Below are positions 1 to 7,828 of a DNA stretch of 25,596 nt, one piece after another (position 1 is the first letter of the stretch; each line of letters begins with the position of its first letter). This DNA comes from JBCDGZ01 sp038750655 (GTDB lineage Bacteria; Bacteroidota; Bacteroidia; Chitinophagales; Saprospiraceae): positions 1 to 25,596 of the forward strand of contig JBCDGZ010000117.1 in the NCBI GenBank assembly GCA_038750655.1, in the 5' to 3' direction. A model generated the notes under the pieces. It was given only the letters and a program-made list of their open reading frames with translations. It was not told where the DNA came from and did no database searches. A program made the position numbers and the translations under genes.

Positions 1-15
1 AAAATAGTCACCAAT

Positions 16-1686
16 ATGAAAAAAAATTCACTCCTCTGTATTGCTCTTCTCCTATTGCTGAGCCATGCAGCACTTTCACAGATCATCACAACCAATACCA
101 CTTATAACGGCGTACAAAATGCTACAGGTAATATTATTATTCTCAGTGGCGCTACGCTGACGCTGGCTCCCGGCACGACCCTACTGATGCCCACAGGCTC
201 CCAAATTCGAATCAGAGACGGTGGCCGGCTGCTTGTTCAAGCGGGCTGCACCCTGCGCACTTTGAACAACAGCTACTGGGAAGGCATTCGGGTTGATCCG
301 ACAAGCATCAGTAATCCTGCTACTCTGCCAGCAGTGACCATGCTTGGTACGCCGACTAATGTCGAAAATAATCTCATCGACTTTCAAGACGCCAGCCGTG
401 CCCTTGAAGGGACGGTTACCTCAGATGGCCAAACCCGTCTGCGAAGCTTCGAGCTGATTGGCGTAGAATTCAGTCATTGCGAGTCATTCATTCTTTATCT
501 CTCTACTTCAATTGTTCCGGATCATGCGATCGACTCAAAAATTCAGGACTGCAAGTTTATTGGTGATGCCAATACTATGGTCAGCCCTATTTCTTTTACT
601 CATGTGGATGATCTAGAAATTTTAGGAAATGGATTTACCAAAGCTGATCCCAGCACCATCGGTGATTTCATTATGTTCTTTAATAGTGATGATATCCTTT
701 TCAGTAGAAATACAATTTTCAATGACGGCGTTGGCTTCTATGCGCAGTTCAACAACATTGATGTTTCCAATAATCAGATTGCTTCTCCTGAAAGCCAAGC
801 AATTAATATGGCCTGTAATTTTAATTGTGATAATGTCCTGATCTCGTTCAATCAAGTGGTTGGCAACAGTGCAGCGAGTGCCCCGGCTATTTATGGCCAA
901 AACATTAGTGATTTACGCATTTTGTCCAACGTCGTATTCAATCAGCAAATTGGCATCAGCTGTACCAAGAGTAGTGGTAATAGTTTTGTGGCAGACAATC
1001 AACTCAGCCTATGTTCAGAAGCTGGCATTGAGATCAATGGAGATAATTTAGGTGGAGCCGACGGCGATGGACTCTTTGTAAGATGCAATACAATTATCTT
1101 TAGTAATACAGGTATACAACTGGAAAACAGCGCCCAGCTTCCCGTACACCTCACGGAATGGAATGGCTTTACTATTGAAACTGATCCGGGTAACGAATTC
1201 ATTGGTAACGGTACCGACATCAATAATGATAATCTCAATTTCACCTGGCTTTACTATGTACTCGACGCGGCAAATAGTAGTTTGAATCCACCAACCACCA
1301 CGGGGGGCAATATCAATCTGGTGGATTTGCAAAATCTCGGCCGCTACGCCTGCGATGAGTCCCTGCTGGTGCAAACGCCCGGCGGTGGGGATGCAGGCGC
1401 CCGCGCGGGCGCAACCCAAGTGGAACCAACGGCTGCCTCTCGCCTCTTTCCCAACCCCGCCCGCCAGGCCGCCCAGCTCCAACTCTCCGAGCAGTGGCAG
1501 CAGCAAACCGTCACCATCAACCTCATCGATCTCTCCGGCAAGGTCGTCAAGCAGTGGCCTGCTCAATCTTACCAAGGCGCACCCCTGCGGATCGCAACGC
1601 AAGACTTGCCAGCCGGCCACTACTTCTGCCGAATTACCGCAACCGGACAACAGCCGGAGATGCTGAAGTTGATCGTAGTCAACTAA
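16..1686 (+). CDS. Secreted parallel beta-helix protein with T9SS sorting domain (copy 1)
   Basis: A 556-residue secreted protein. Residues 1-22 form a signal peptide (Lys start, long Leu-rich core, ending LSQ). The middle is a series of short Asn-rich strands and turns of the kind that build a right-handed parallel beta-helix. Residues 476-556, opening RLFPNPARQAAQ, match the type A C-terminal sorting domain recognised by the type IX secretion system, so the protein should cross the outer membrane and be released or anchored on the cell surface. A Gly/Ala linker (GGGDAGARAGA) precedes the sorting domain. It is the first of three tandem paralogs. Its passenger differs clearly from copies 2 and 3, but its sorting domain is nearly the same as that of copy 2. 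Only 15 bases lie upstream in the window, so its promoter is not visible. The ligand or substrate is unknown; beta-helices often bind or cleave polysaccharides, but I recognise no catalytic motif. Confidence 0.85.
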   Translation: MKKNSLLCIALLLLLSHAALSQIITTNTTYNGVQNATGNIIILSGATLTLAPGTTLLMPTGSQIRIRDGGRLLVQAGCTLRTLNNSYWEGIRVDPTSISNPATLPAVTMLGTPTNVENNLIDFQDASRALEGTVTSDGQTRLRSFELIGVEFSHCESFILYLSTSIVPDHAIDSKIQDCKFIGDANTMVSPISFTHVDDLEILGNGFTKADPSTIGDFIMFFNSDDILFSRNTIFNDGVGFYAQFNNIDVSNNQIASPESQAINMACNFNCDNVLISFNQVVGNSAASAPAIYGQNISDLRILSNVVFNQQIGISCTKSSGNSFVADNQLSLCSEAGIEINGDNLGGADGDGLFVRCNTIIFSNTGIQLENSAQLPVHLTEWNGFTIETDPGNEFIGNGTDINNDNLNFTWLYYVLDAANSSLNPPTTTGGNINLVDLQNLGRYACDESLLVQTPGGGDAGARAGATQVEPTAASRLFPNPARQAAQLQLSEQWQQQTVTINLIDLSGKVVKQWPAQSYQGAPLRIATQDLPAGHYFCRITATGQQPEMLKLIVVN

Positions 1687-1722
1687 TTCATACACTCATT
1701 CACTTTCAAATAATTAAATACC

Positions 1723-3393
1723 ATGACTTTTAAACAACTCCTTTGGATCAGCCTGCTGCTGCTCTCCAGTACATCTATGTTTTCCCAAAATATTTTTGGG
1801 TATCAAACCTATTTCGGTACTAATACAGCGACGGGCGATATTACCATCTTCCCCGGAGCAACATTGGACCTGAGCAATGGCACCTTACTGCTCATGCCTC
1901 CCGGCAGACAAATCCGAATTCTGGAGGGAGGAAAATTATTGGTCCGAGCCTCCTGCCAGATTCGCTGCCTAGTAGCCGGGCAATTTTGGGAAGGCATCAA
2001 TATTGACCCGGTAAATACCGACTTATCCACAGCGGTTACGATGCAGGGAGGCCTTGCTGAGTTTCAACGCATCCAGTTTCAAGATGCCATCGAAGGAATT
2101 TCTTGCTCAAATGCCGAAGGGACAGAGACCCTGCTCAGAGGGTTTGAACTTTCCAATGTAGATTTCACGAATTGCGAAGAATTTATTGCCTACGGTACAG
2201 AGAATCCCATTGCTACCATTTACGACATCAATTCGAGCATCTTTAACTGCCGTTTCACAGCTCTTCCGGGGAATAACGCCAACTTAATTTTCGATCAAAT
2301 CAGCAATCTAGACATCACCTGGTCCGAATTCACGCAACCGAGTACAGGGGGAGTTCTGGGATGGTTTTTCCAGTTTATCTTCACAGAAGATATTCGATTC
2401 GAACGAAATATTGTTAATAACGATGGAGTTGCCTTTTTGAACGATTTTGATAATATCAGTGTCACCCACAATACTTTTAATACTCCGAGAAATAATGCCG
2501 TCATAGCCTCTTCCTTTACCCCTGGTGATGGAGGAAATGATGTTCGAATAATGTACAATACCATCGATGGACCTAGCAGTTCTAATCAGCCCCTGATTAG
2601 CGTCAGTAATAGCAATGATACTCGTATTGAGTTCAATACGATTAAAGGAGTGATCAACGGAATTCAATGTCGTAACCTAACAGGCTTTAATACGGTGGCT
2701 GATAATGCCGTCAGCCTTTGCGCGGATACAGGTATCCGAATCCGCGGCGATCACAACGGGGATGGTATTAACAGTGGGCTGGTGATCAGATGTAATATTT
2801 TGTCGCAAAATGGTACAGCCATCCAGCTCGATGATGACGTCGTACTGCCTACGCACCTCACCCAATGGAGCGGCTTTACGGTCGAGACCGACCCCGGCAA
2901 TCAATTTATCAATAACACCACAGACATCAACAACGATAATCTCAATTTCAGCTGGCTCTACTATGTGCTCGATGCCTCTGACCCCAGCTTCAATCCTCCA
3001 TCCGTTGTGACGGGTGATGTGGTGCTGCAAGATTTACAAACCGAAGGGCGCTACGCTTGCGATGAGCTATTGCTGGTACAAACGCCCGGCGGTGGAGATG
3101 CAGGCGCCCGCGCGGGCGCAGCCTCGATGGAGAAGGCGACCTCCTCCCGCCTCTTCCCCAACCCCGCCCGCCAAGCCGCCCAGCTCCAACTCTCCGAGCA
3201 GTGGCACCAACAAATCATCACCGTCAACCTCATCGATCTCTCAGGCAAAATCATCAAGCAATGGCCTGCTCAATCTTACCAAGGCGCACCCCTCATAATC
3301 GCAACGCAAGACCTGCCCGCCGGCCACTACTTCTGCCGAATTACCGCAACCGGACAACAGCCCGAAGTACTGAAGTTAATCGTGATCAATTAG
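1723..3393 (+). CDS. Secreted parallel beta-helix protein with T9SS sorting domain (copy 2)
   Basis: A 556-residue paralog of the gene before it, with a signal peptide ending FSQ near residue 22, an Asn-rich beta-helix passenger and a type A T9SS sorting domain from residue 476 (RLFPNPARQAAQ). The passenger is close to copy 3 (shared stretches such as NIFGYQTY near the N terminus and WEGINIDP), while the last 80 residues match copy 1. It therefore looks like a mosaic between its two neighbours. The gene follows copy 1 by 36 bp and precedes copy 3 by 36 bp. Both spacers carry the same core (attcactttcaaat) just before the start codon, so they were duplicated along with the genes. I see no terminator in either spacer, so the three may be co-transcribed. 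The specific function is unknown. Confidence 0.85.
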   Translation: MTFKQLLWISLLLLSSTSMFSQNIFGYQTYFGTNTATGDITIFPGATLDLSNGTLLLMPPGRQIRILEGGKLLVRASCQIRCLVAGQFWEGINIDPVNTDLSTAVTMQGGLAEFQRIQFQDAIEGISCSNAEGTETLLRGFELSNVDFTNCEEFIAYGTENPIATIYDINSSIFNCRFTALPGNNANLIFDQISNLDITWSEFTQPSTGGVLGWFFQFIFTEDIRFERNIVNNDGVAFLNDFDNISVTHNTFNTPRNNAVIASSFTPGDGGNDVRIMYNTIDGPSSSNQPLISVSNSNDTRIEFNTIKGVINGIQCRNLTGFNTVADNAVSLCADTGIRIRGDHNGDGINSGLVIRCNILSQNGTAIQLDDDVVLPTHLTQWSGFTVETDPGNQFINNTTDINNDNLNFSWLYYVLDASDPSFNPPSVVTGDVVLQDLQTEGRYACDELLLVQTPGGGDAGARAGAASMEKATSSRLFPNPARQAAQLQLSEQWHQQIITVNLIDLSGKIIKQWPAQSYQGAPLIIATQDLPAGHYFCRITATGQQPEVLKLIVIN

Positions 3394-3429
3394 TCCCTAA
3401 ATTCATTCACTTTCAAATGATTCAACACC

Positions 3430-5103
3430 ATGACTTTTAAGCCACTTTTTTGGATCAGCCTGCTGCTATCCAGCACATCTATGTTTTCCCAAAATATTTT
3501 TGGGTATCAAACCTACACTGGTACTAATACAGCGACGGGCGATATTACCATCTTCCCCGGAGCAACACTGGACCTCAGCAATGGCACCTTATTGCTTATG
3601 CCTCCCGGCAGACAAATCCGAATTATGGAGGGAGGAAAATTATTGGTCCGAGCCTCCTGTCAAATCCGCTGCCTGGTAACAGGGCAATTTTGGGAAGGCA
3701 TCAATATTGACCCTGCAAATTTAGACCTATCCACAGCGGTCACGATGCAGGGAGGCCTTCCTGAGCTTCAACGCATTCAGTTTCAAGATGCCACCGAAGG
3801 AATTTCTTGCTTTAATACCGAAGGAGCCGAGACCTTCCTCAGAGGATTTTCACTTTCCAATGTAAATTTCACGAACTGCAACCGGTTTATTGCCTACGGT
3901 ACACAAAATCCTATAGCTACTACAGTTTACGATATTAATTCGAGCATCGACAATTGTCGTTTTACAGCCCTTCCAGGAATTGATAGCAATATTCTTTTCG
4001 ATCAAGTCAGTAATGTAAATATTACTTGGTCTGAATTTACACAACCAACCCCTCCGGGTGCTTCTGGAGGCTGGTTCATCCATTTTGGTTTTACACAAGA
4101 TATTCGATTTGAGCGCAATACAATGACCAATGATGGGATTGCATTTTTGAGTGATTTTGAAAACATTAATGTCACTCACAATACTATAAGTACGCCACGC
4201 CGACACGCCATTATTGCTATTTCTTATCCTCCTGGTGATGGAGGAAATGATGCTCGAATCATGTATAATACGATCAGCGGTCCTAATGGCTTCGGCGAAC
4301 CCCTAATTGGTGTCAGGAATAGCAATAACACCCGTATTGAGTTCAATACGGTCAAAGGAGCGGTCAACGGTATCCAGTGTCGTAACCTAACAGGCTTCAA
4401 TACGGTGGCCGATAATGCCGTCAGCTTCTGCTCAGATACAGGTATCCGAATAAGCGGTGACCACAACGGAGATGGAATCAACAGCGGGCTGGTGATGAAA
4501 TGTAATATCCTGTCGGAAAATGGTATCGCTATTCAGCTAGATGACAACGTTGCACTGCCTACGCACCTCACTCAATGGAGCGGCTTTACAGTCGAGACTG
4601 ATCCCGGCAATCAATTTATCAATAACACAACAGATATTAATAACGATAATCCCAACTTCAATTGGCTTTACTATGTGCTAGATGCCTCTGATCCCAGCTT
4701 CAATCCTCCATCCATTGTAACGGGTGATGTGGTGCTGCAAGATTTACAAACCGAAGGGCGCTACGCTTGCGATGAGCTATTGCTGGTACAAACGCCCGGC
4801 GGTGGAGATGCGGGCGCCCGCGCGGGCGCAGCCTCGGTGGAGAAGGCGACCTCCTCCCGCCTTTTCCCCAACCCCGCCCGTGAAGCGGTAGAGCTGCAAT
4901 TGGCCAAGCATTGGCAGGATAAGGCCCTGGTCATCGACATCGTAGAGGTCTCCGGAAAAGTTGTAAAACACTTGCCCCAGCGGGCCTACGAAGGGCTTAA
5001 TATCCCAGTTTCGACCCAAGAATTGGCCGCAGGTTATTATTTTTTCAGAATCTCGGTCACAGGGGAAGCCCCGGAAGTGATTAAGTTAATAGTGGTCGAT
5101 TAG
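3430..5103 (+). CDS. Secreted parallel beta-helix protein with T9SS sorting domain (copy 3)
   Basis: A 557-residue paralog with the same plan as copies 1 and 2: signal peptide, Asn-rich beta-helix passenger, Gly/Ala linker, and a type A T9SS sorting domain from residue 477. The passenger and linker are very close to copy 2 up to the RLFPNPAR motif. The remainder then switches to a different sorting-domain sequence (EAVELQLAKHWQDK onwards, ending KLIVVD) that still fits the family pattern. The switch lies at about position 4881. No gene follows on the plus strand for over 1 kb, so this is probably the end of the transcription unit. Target and function are unknown. Confidence 0.85.
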   Translation: MTFKPLFWISLLLSSTSMFSQNIFGYQTYTGTNTATGDITIFPGATLDLSNGTLLLMPPGRQIRIMEGGKLLVRASCQIRCLVTGQFWEGINIDPANLDLSTAVTMQGGLPELQRIQFQDATEGISCFNTEGAETFLRGFSLSNVNFTNCNRFIAYGTQNPIATTVYDINSSIDNCRFTALPGIDSNILFDQVSNVNITWSEFTQPTPPGASGGWFIHFGFTQDIRFERNTMTNDGIAFLSDFENINVTHNTISTPRRHAIIAISYPPGDGGNDARIMYNTISGPNGFGEPLIGVRNSNNTRIEFNTVKGAVNGIQCRNLTGFNTVADNAVSFCSDTGIRISGDHNGDGINSGLVMKCNILSENGIAIQLDDNVALPTHLTQWSGFTVETDPGNQFINNTTDINNDNPNFNWLYYVLDASDPSFNPPSIVTGDVVLQDLQTEGRYACDELLLVQTPGGGDAGARAGAASVEKATSSRLFPNPAREAVELQLAKHWQDKALVIDIVEVSGKVVKHLPQRAYEGLNIPVSTQELAAGYYFFRISVTGEAPEVIKLIVVD

Positions 5104-5572
5104 GGCTACACTGCCGCATTGTGGATGTCGGATCGTGCTGTAAAATGATGGTTGGAAAGGCGTTTTTATACAAAAAAACATTTTTTTCATAGATAATTAT
5201 TACAAATGAATAAGTTATAGATAGATTCAGTATACATATGTTTGCTTTTCTTGATTTTGCCCCGAAAAAGACATAAATTGAGTATCTGAAAGCTATTGAA
5301 CAAGACAAAAACTCCAGCCACAGACACTAATTTTACACAGTAGTAAACTACCCGACATTCATAGATACAAGCAGCTTCCTTTAATACGAGGGATTTTGCC
5401 TATTATCGTAGCGAAGAAATACATTATTCTGAACATATTTACTAATTAAATCCATCTCCCATGATCATCTTAAGCATTCTTCTTGTCATCCTTGGCCTGT
5501 TTAGTTATGAATTGGTCAACGAGGCATCATCTTAAAAACCAGAAATTTCAAGAAAGACATTTTTACACAAAA
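5104..5572. other. Gene-poor AT-rich intergenic stretch
   Basis: About 470 bp between the end of the T9SS array and the bidirectional terminator. It is AT-rich with runs of A and T (around 5164-5190). Apart from a 24-codon micro-ORF at 5461-5535 I see no coding region, RNA gene or clear promoter in it. I also see no remnant of a fourth array copy. Confidence 0.6.
5461..5535 (+). CDS. Possible 24-residue hydrophobic micropeptide
   Basis: An ATG-started frame encodes 24 residues: a hydrophobic run of Ile, Leu and Val over roughly the first 14 residues, then a short polar tail with Glu and Ser. It could be a single-pass membrane micropeptide. The strong terminator begins 37 bp downstream, which would fit a short transcript. 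There is no clear ribosome binding site (the bases before ATG are atccatctccc), and a frame this short can arise by chance. The general shape is like that of small membrane subunits, but I cannot assign it to a family. Confidence 0.2.
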   Translation: MIILSILLVILGLFSYELVNEASS

Positions 5573-5612
5573 AAAAAGAGGGTTTTCACCTGACGGTGAA
5601 AACCCTCTTTTT
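5573..5612. terminator. Strong bidirectional intrinsic terminator
   Basis: A perfect 18-bp stem (arms 5573-5590 and 5595-5612) closes a 4-base loop (tgac). The core is gagggttttcacc paired with ggtgaaaaccctc. The stem is flanked by A residues on the left and ends in five T residues on the right, so it can act as a Rho-independent terminator on both strands. On the minus strand it lies about 20 bp past the stop codon of the lipoprotein gene and is probably its terminator. On the plus strand it would stop anything reading out of the T9SS array or the micro-ORF. Confidence 0.85.
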
Positions 5613-5632
5613 GTGCCCTAAAACGAGCATAA

Positions 5633-6118
5633 TTAGTTGAGCTTAGGATCAATAGCCTCGTACATCCGCATCACGTCCTCCAAACTAAACTTCCCAACCA
5701 GGCCGGTTTGAAAGATGTACTCCCGATCGCCCACGACCAATATGCGTCTGAAGCTGTAATTCACATTGGCCGTATCAACTGCGGTTTGATAGATAAAACC
5801 ATCGTCTTTTTCTTCTATAATTTTTGAGAAATAGGGATTGCTCTCCACATTAGCCTGCTGCGCAGCTTTGATGGCTGCCACATCGGTCGTCGTGGCATCG
5901 GCAGCAAAGAGCTGAATGTAGTAATCGTCTCCTTTTTTGAGTTCAATATCTTTTTTGACAATCAAGTCCATCTGTTCTACTTTAACACTATCGGGGGCTA
6001 AAATAGTCAAAGGTACGCCGTATTTGAGTAGGCTAAAGGGCTTCCAATCCGAGACCGGTTCCTGTTCACAGGCCGATAACAACACAACGAGCATAAACAA
6101 AGGGAGCGAAATTCTCAT
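5633..6118 (-). CDS. Putative lipoprotein of unknown function
   Basis: A 161-residue protein if translated from the ATG at 6118. This start is preferred over an upstream in-frame ATG at 6157 because it directly begins a lipoprotein signal peptide with lipobox LSAC (lipidated Cys at residue 17), and a purine-rich stretch (taggattt) sits just before it. The mature part is a small alpha/beta domain with Lys/Asp-rich segments and no motif I can name. It should be anchored in the envelope. The gene diverges from cutC, and its transcript ends at the strong hairpin terminator just downstream. The function is unknown. Confidence 0.7.
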   Translation of the reverse strand: MRISLPLFMLVVLLSACEQEPVSDWKPFSLLKYGVPLTILAPDSVKVEQMDLIVKKDIELKKGDDYYIQLFAADATTTDVAAIKAAQQANVESNPYFSKIIEEKDDGFIYQTAVDTANVNYSFRRILVVGDREYIFQTGLVGKFSLEDVMRMYEAIDPKLN

Positions 6119-6184
6119 ATAAATCCTATTTTTCCGCAAGATAAAAAGTTTTGGCAATCTTAGTGCTTAACGAAATACCTTAAT

Positions 6185-6922
6185 ATGGTCCTGGAAATTT
6201 GCGCCAACTCCTACTCTTCGGCCCTGCGTGCCCAGCAGGCTGGGGCACACCGCATCGAACTGTGCAGCAACTTGCCAGTCGGCGGCACTACCCCCAGCGC
6301 GGCAACCATCCGCCTCTGCCGACGGCAGCTCCAAATCCCCATCCACGTCCTGATCCGCCCCCGTCCCGGCGACTTTTGCTACGATGCTGAAGATGTCGAA
6401 CTGATCGGTGAGGACATCCTATTTTGTAAATCCGAAGGCCTGGACGGCGTCGTCATCGGCGGCCTACAGCCCGACGGGCAGATCGACCTCCAAGCCACCC
6501 GCCGGTGGATCGACCTGGCCCGCCCCCTTTCGGTCACGTTCCACCGCGCCTTCGACAAGACGCCCGACCCACTGCGGGCCCTCGACCAACTGATCGAACT
6601 GGGCGTGGACCGCCTCCTCAGCTCCGGGCAGCGGCCGACGGCCTACGAGGGGCGACAATTGCTGGGAAAAATGGTCGAGCGGGCCGCAGGCCGCTTGGAG
6701 ATATTGGCCGGAGCGGGCCTAAATGCCAATAATGTGGCGGCGCTGGTGCAGGCCAGCGGGGTCCGAGAAGTACATCTTTCGGCCCGCAGCCGCTGTGTAA
6801 GTCGCATGCAATACCGAGGCAATAAGGTTCGCTTTGGCGGTGGAGCCGTACCAGAGGAGGATTATTATCGGACCGATCCGGAGGTGGTGCGGCAGGTGCT
6901 GGCGGTATTGGAGACGCTTTAG
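6185..6922 (+). CDS. cutC: CutC family protein (copper homeostasis)
   Basis: A 245-residue cytoplasmic TIM-barrel protein, about the usual length for CutC. Family landmarks are visible: an N-terminal LEICANSYSSALRAQQAGA segment, then RIELCSNLPVGGTTPS, HVLIRPRPGDFCY, the FHRAFDKTPDP segment and a C-terminal VREVHLSARS. CutC proteins have been linked to copper tolerance, but their biochemical role is not settled and the assignment rests on family membership. The gene is divergent from the lipoprotein gene. Its stop codon overlaps the stop of a decayed minus-strand gene by 3 bases. Base use is GC-rich with many C-ending codons compared with the T9SS array. Confidence 0.9.
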   Translation: MVLEICANSYSSALRAQQAGAHRIELCSNLPVGGTTPSAATIRLCRRQLQIPIHVLIRPRPGDFCYDAEDVELIGEDILFCKSEGLDGVVIGGLQPDGQIDLQATRRWIDLARPLSVTFHRAFDKTPDPLRALDQLIELGVDRLLSSGQRPTAYEGRQLLGKMVERAAGRLEILAGAGLNANNVAALVQASGVREVHLSARSRCVSRMQYRGNKVRFGGGAVPEEDYYRTDPEVVRQVLAVLETL

Positions 6923-7078
6923 CTGGTGGCTGTACGGATGCGAAGCTGGTGCGGGCTGGTCTTGGGAACACGCTCTAGAATGCCCCGAGCTTCAAGGTCC
7001 AGCTTGACGGTAACGGCGCTTGAGGATATTTGCGCCTTTTTTGCCCTGTGGATGAAGGGTCAAGATTTTTTCTTCCAT
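6919..7078 (-). pseudogene. Internally deleted remnant of a small DUF6958-like protein
   Basis: Two pieces of what looks like one small protein lie in different frames. From the ATG at 7078 the frame reads MEEKILTLHPQGKKGANILK, then RRY, and soon stops. In the next frame a segment continues as VTVKLDLEARGILERVPKTS and ends PHQLRIRTATS at a stop codon at 6919-6921. From memory, both pieces resemble the start and end of a roughly 90-100 residue Bacteroidota family (DUF6958), with the middle missing. The junction lies near 7005-7020, where the N-terminal codons for KRRY overlap the codons for AVTV, as expected for a frame-breaking deletion. The remnant converges on cutC. The family name is from recall and unverified; the broken state is seen directly. 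Confidence 0.55.
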
Positions 7079-7183
7079 ATCTCTAGAGAGGTATTCATCA
7101 TTTTGGTAGAATAACGGCGTGAAATGGACGATTATCACGCTGTATTTTTGCAAGAAAGTACTAAATTCTTACACAAAACGAAA

Positions 7184-7681
7184 ATGATGACTCGACCACA
7201 GCCCAACTTACAACTAGAGCCGCTAGATAAGCTATTAGAATGGACAGCCATAGCCATAGCCGCTCTAACCTTTTTTCTAGCCCTTTTCTACTACTCCAAA
7301 CTCCCGGAAATCATCCCCATTCATTTTAATGGCAGTGGCGCAGCCGACGGTTTTGGGCATAAATCCTGGATTTGGACCATGCCTTCGATTGCACTTCTCT
7401 CACTGCTTTTAATGCTCTGGGTAGCCCGTATTCCCCATAAATTCAATTATACGATCAAAGTTACCGAAGCCAATGCTCAGGTGCTGTATCGCACTGCTGC
7501 GCGGATGATCAGGGGTATGAATGTCATCCTGATGCTTATATTCTGCTATTTATGCTACACGGTGATTGGGGTGGCCAGAGCGCAAATCACGGGGTTAAAC
7601 AAAGTCATTATGTTCGGATTATTATTGGGACTCGTCGTCCTCACGATAGGAAATTACATTCAAATGAGCAGAATAAAATGA
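7184..7681 (+). CDS. DUF1648 domain-containing membrane protein
   Basis: A 165-residue integral membrane protein from the ATG at 7184. An in-frame ATG at 7124 would add 20 residues, but the family normally begins just before the LEPLDKLLEW segment, so the later start is preferred. The DUF1648 signature LPEIIPIHFNGSGAADGFG lies at about residues 40-58, between the first and second membrane spans. Predicted spans are near residues 20-37, 63-80, 112-130 and 140-157. Such domains occur in SdpI-like immunity and regulatory proteins as well as in stand-alone membrane proteins; this one has no added domain that would point to a specific role. It lies upstream of gcvP, separated by 147 bp containing a separate promoter. 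Confidence 0.75.
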   Translation: MMTRPQPNLQLEPLDKLLEWTAIAIAALTFFLALFYYSKLPEIIPIHFNGSGAADGFGHKSWIWTMPSIALLSLLLMLWVARIPHKFNYTIKVTEANAQVLYRTAARMIRGMNVILMLIFCYLCYTVIGVARAQITGLNKVIMFGLLLGLVVLTIGNYIQMSRIK

Positions 7682-7749
7682 GGTCTATTAATAACATTTT
7701 TGTCATCCAATAAACAGCTCAAAAAATATACAACAACAGCGCCCGATTC

Positions 7750-7782
7750 TTTGTTAAAACAACAGATAAAACCGTAACTTTG
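7750..7782 (+). promoter_or_regulatory. Bacteroidota-type promoter of gcvP
   Basis: TTTG at 7750-7753 and TAACTTTG at 7775-7782 are 21 bases apart, matching the Bacteroidota -33 (TTTG) and -7 (TAnnTTTG) elements. The gcvP start codon is 46 bases downstream of the -7 box, leaving a leader of roughly 40 nt. This is the clearest promoter in the window. Confidence 0.65.
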
Positions 7783-7828
7783 GCAAGTCAAATTCGGAGA
7801 AACTAACCATATAAATGTATCTAGCGTT

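Larger units (their letters stand above)
16..5103 (+). repeat. Tandem triplication of a 1707-bp gene-plus-spacer unit
   Basis: The three starts (16, 1723, 3430) are each 1707 bp apart, made of a 1671-bp gene and a 36-bp spacer. Units 2 and 3 are close over most of their length. Unit 1 is more diverged in the passenger region but close to unit 2 at the 3' end. The 3' parts coding for linker and sorting domain are visibly richer in G+C than the passenger parts. Homologous recombination between units could expand, contract or homogenise the array. Confidence 0.85.

Noticed and set aside
1048..1695. 215-codon open frame on the minus strand inside T9SS copy 1
   Set aside because: It is a shadow of the plus-strand gene. 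The sorting domain on the plus strand is clear, and the minus frame is not kept at similar length in copies 2 and 3.
5461..5535. Assignment of the micropeptide to KdpF or a similar small membrane subunit
   Set aside because: Only general hydrophobicity is shared, the expected C-terminal motif is missing, and no kdp genes are nearby.
6926..7114. 62-codon plus-strand frame after cutC
   Set aside because: It covers the minus-strand remnant whose two pieces look like real protein. The plus frame shows no family features and its start codon has no support.
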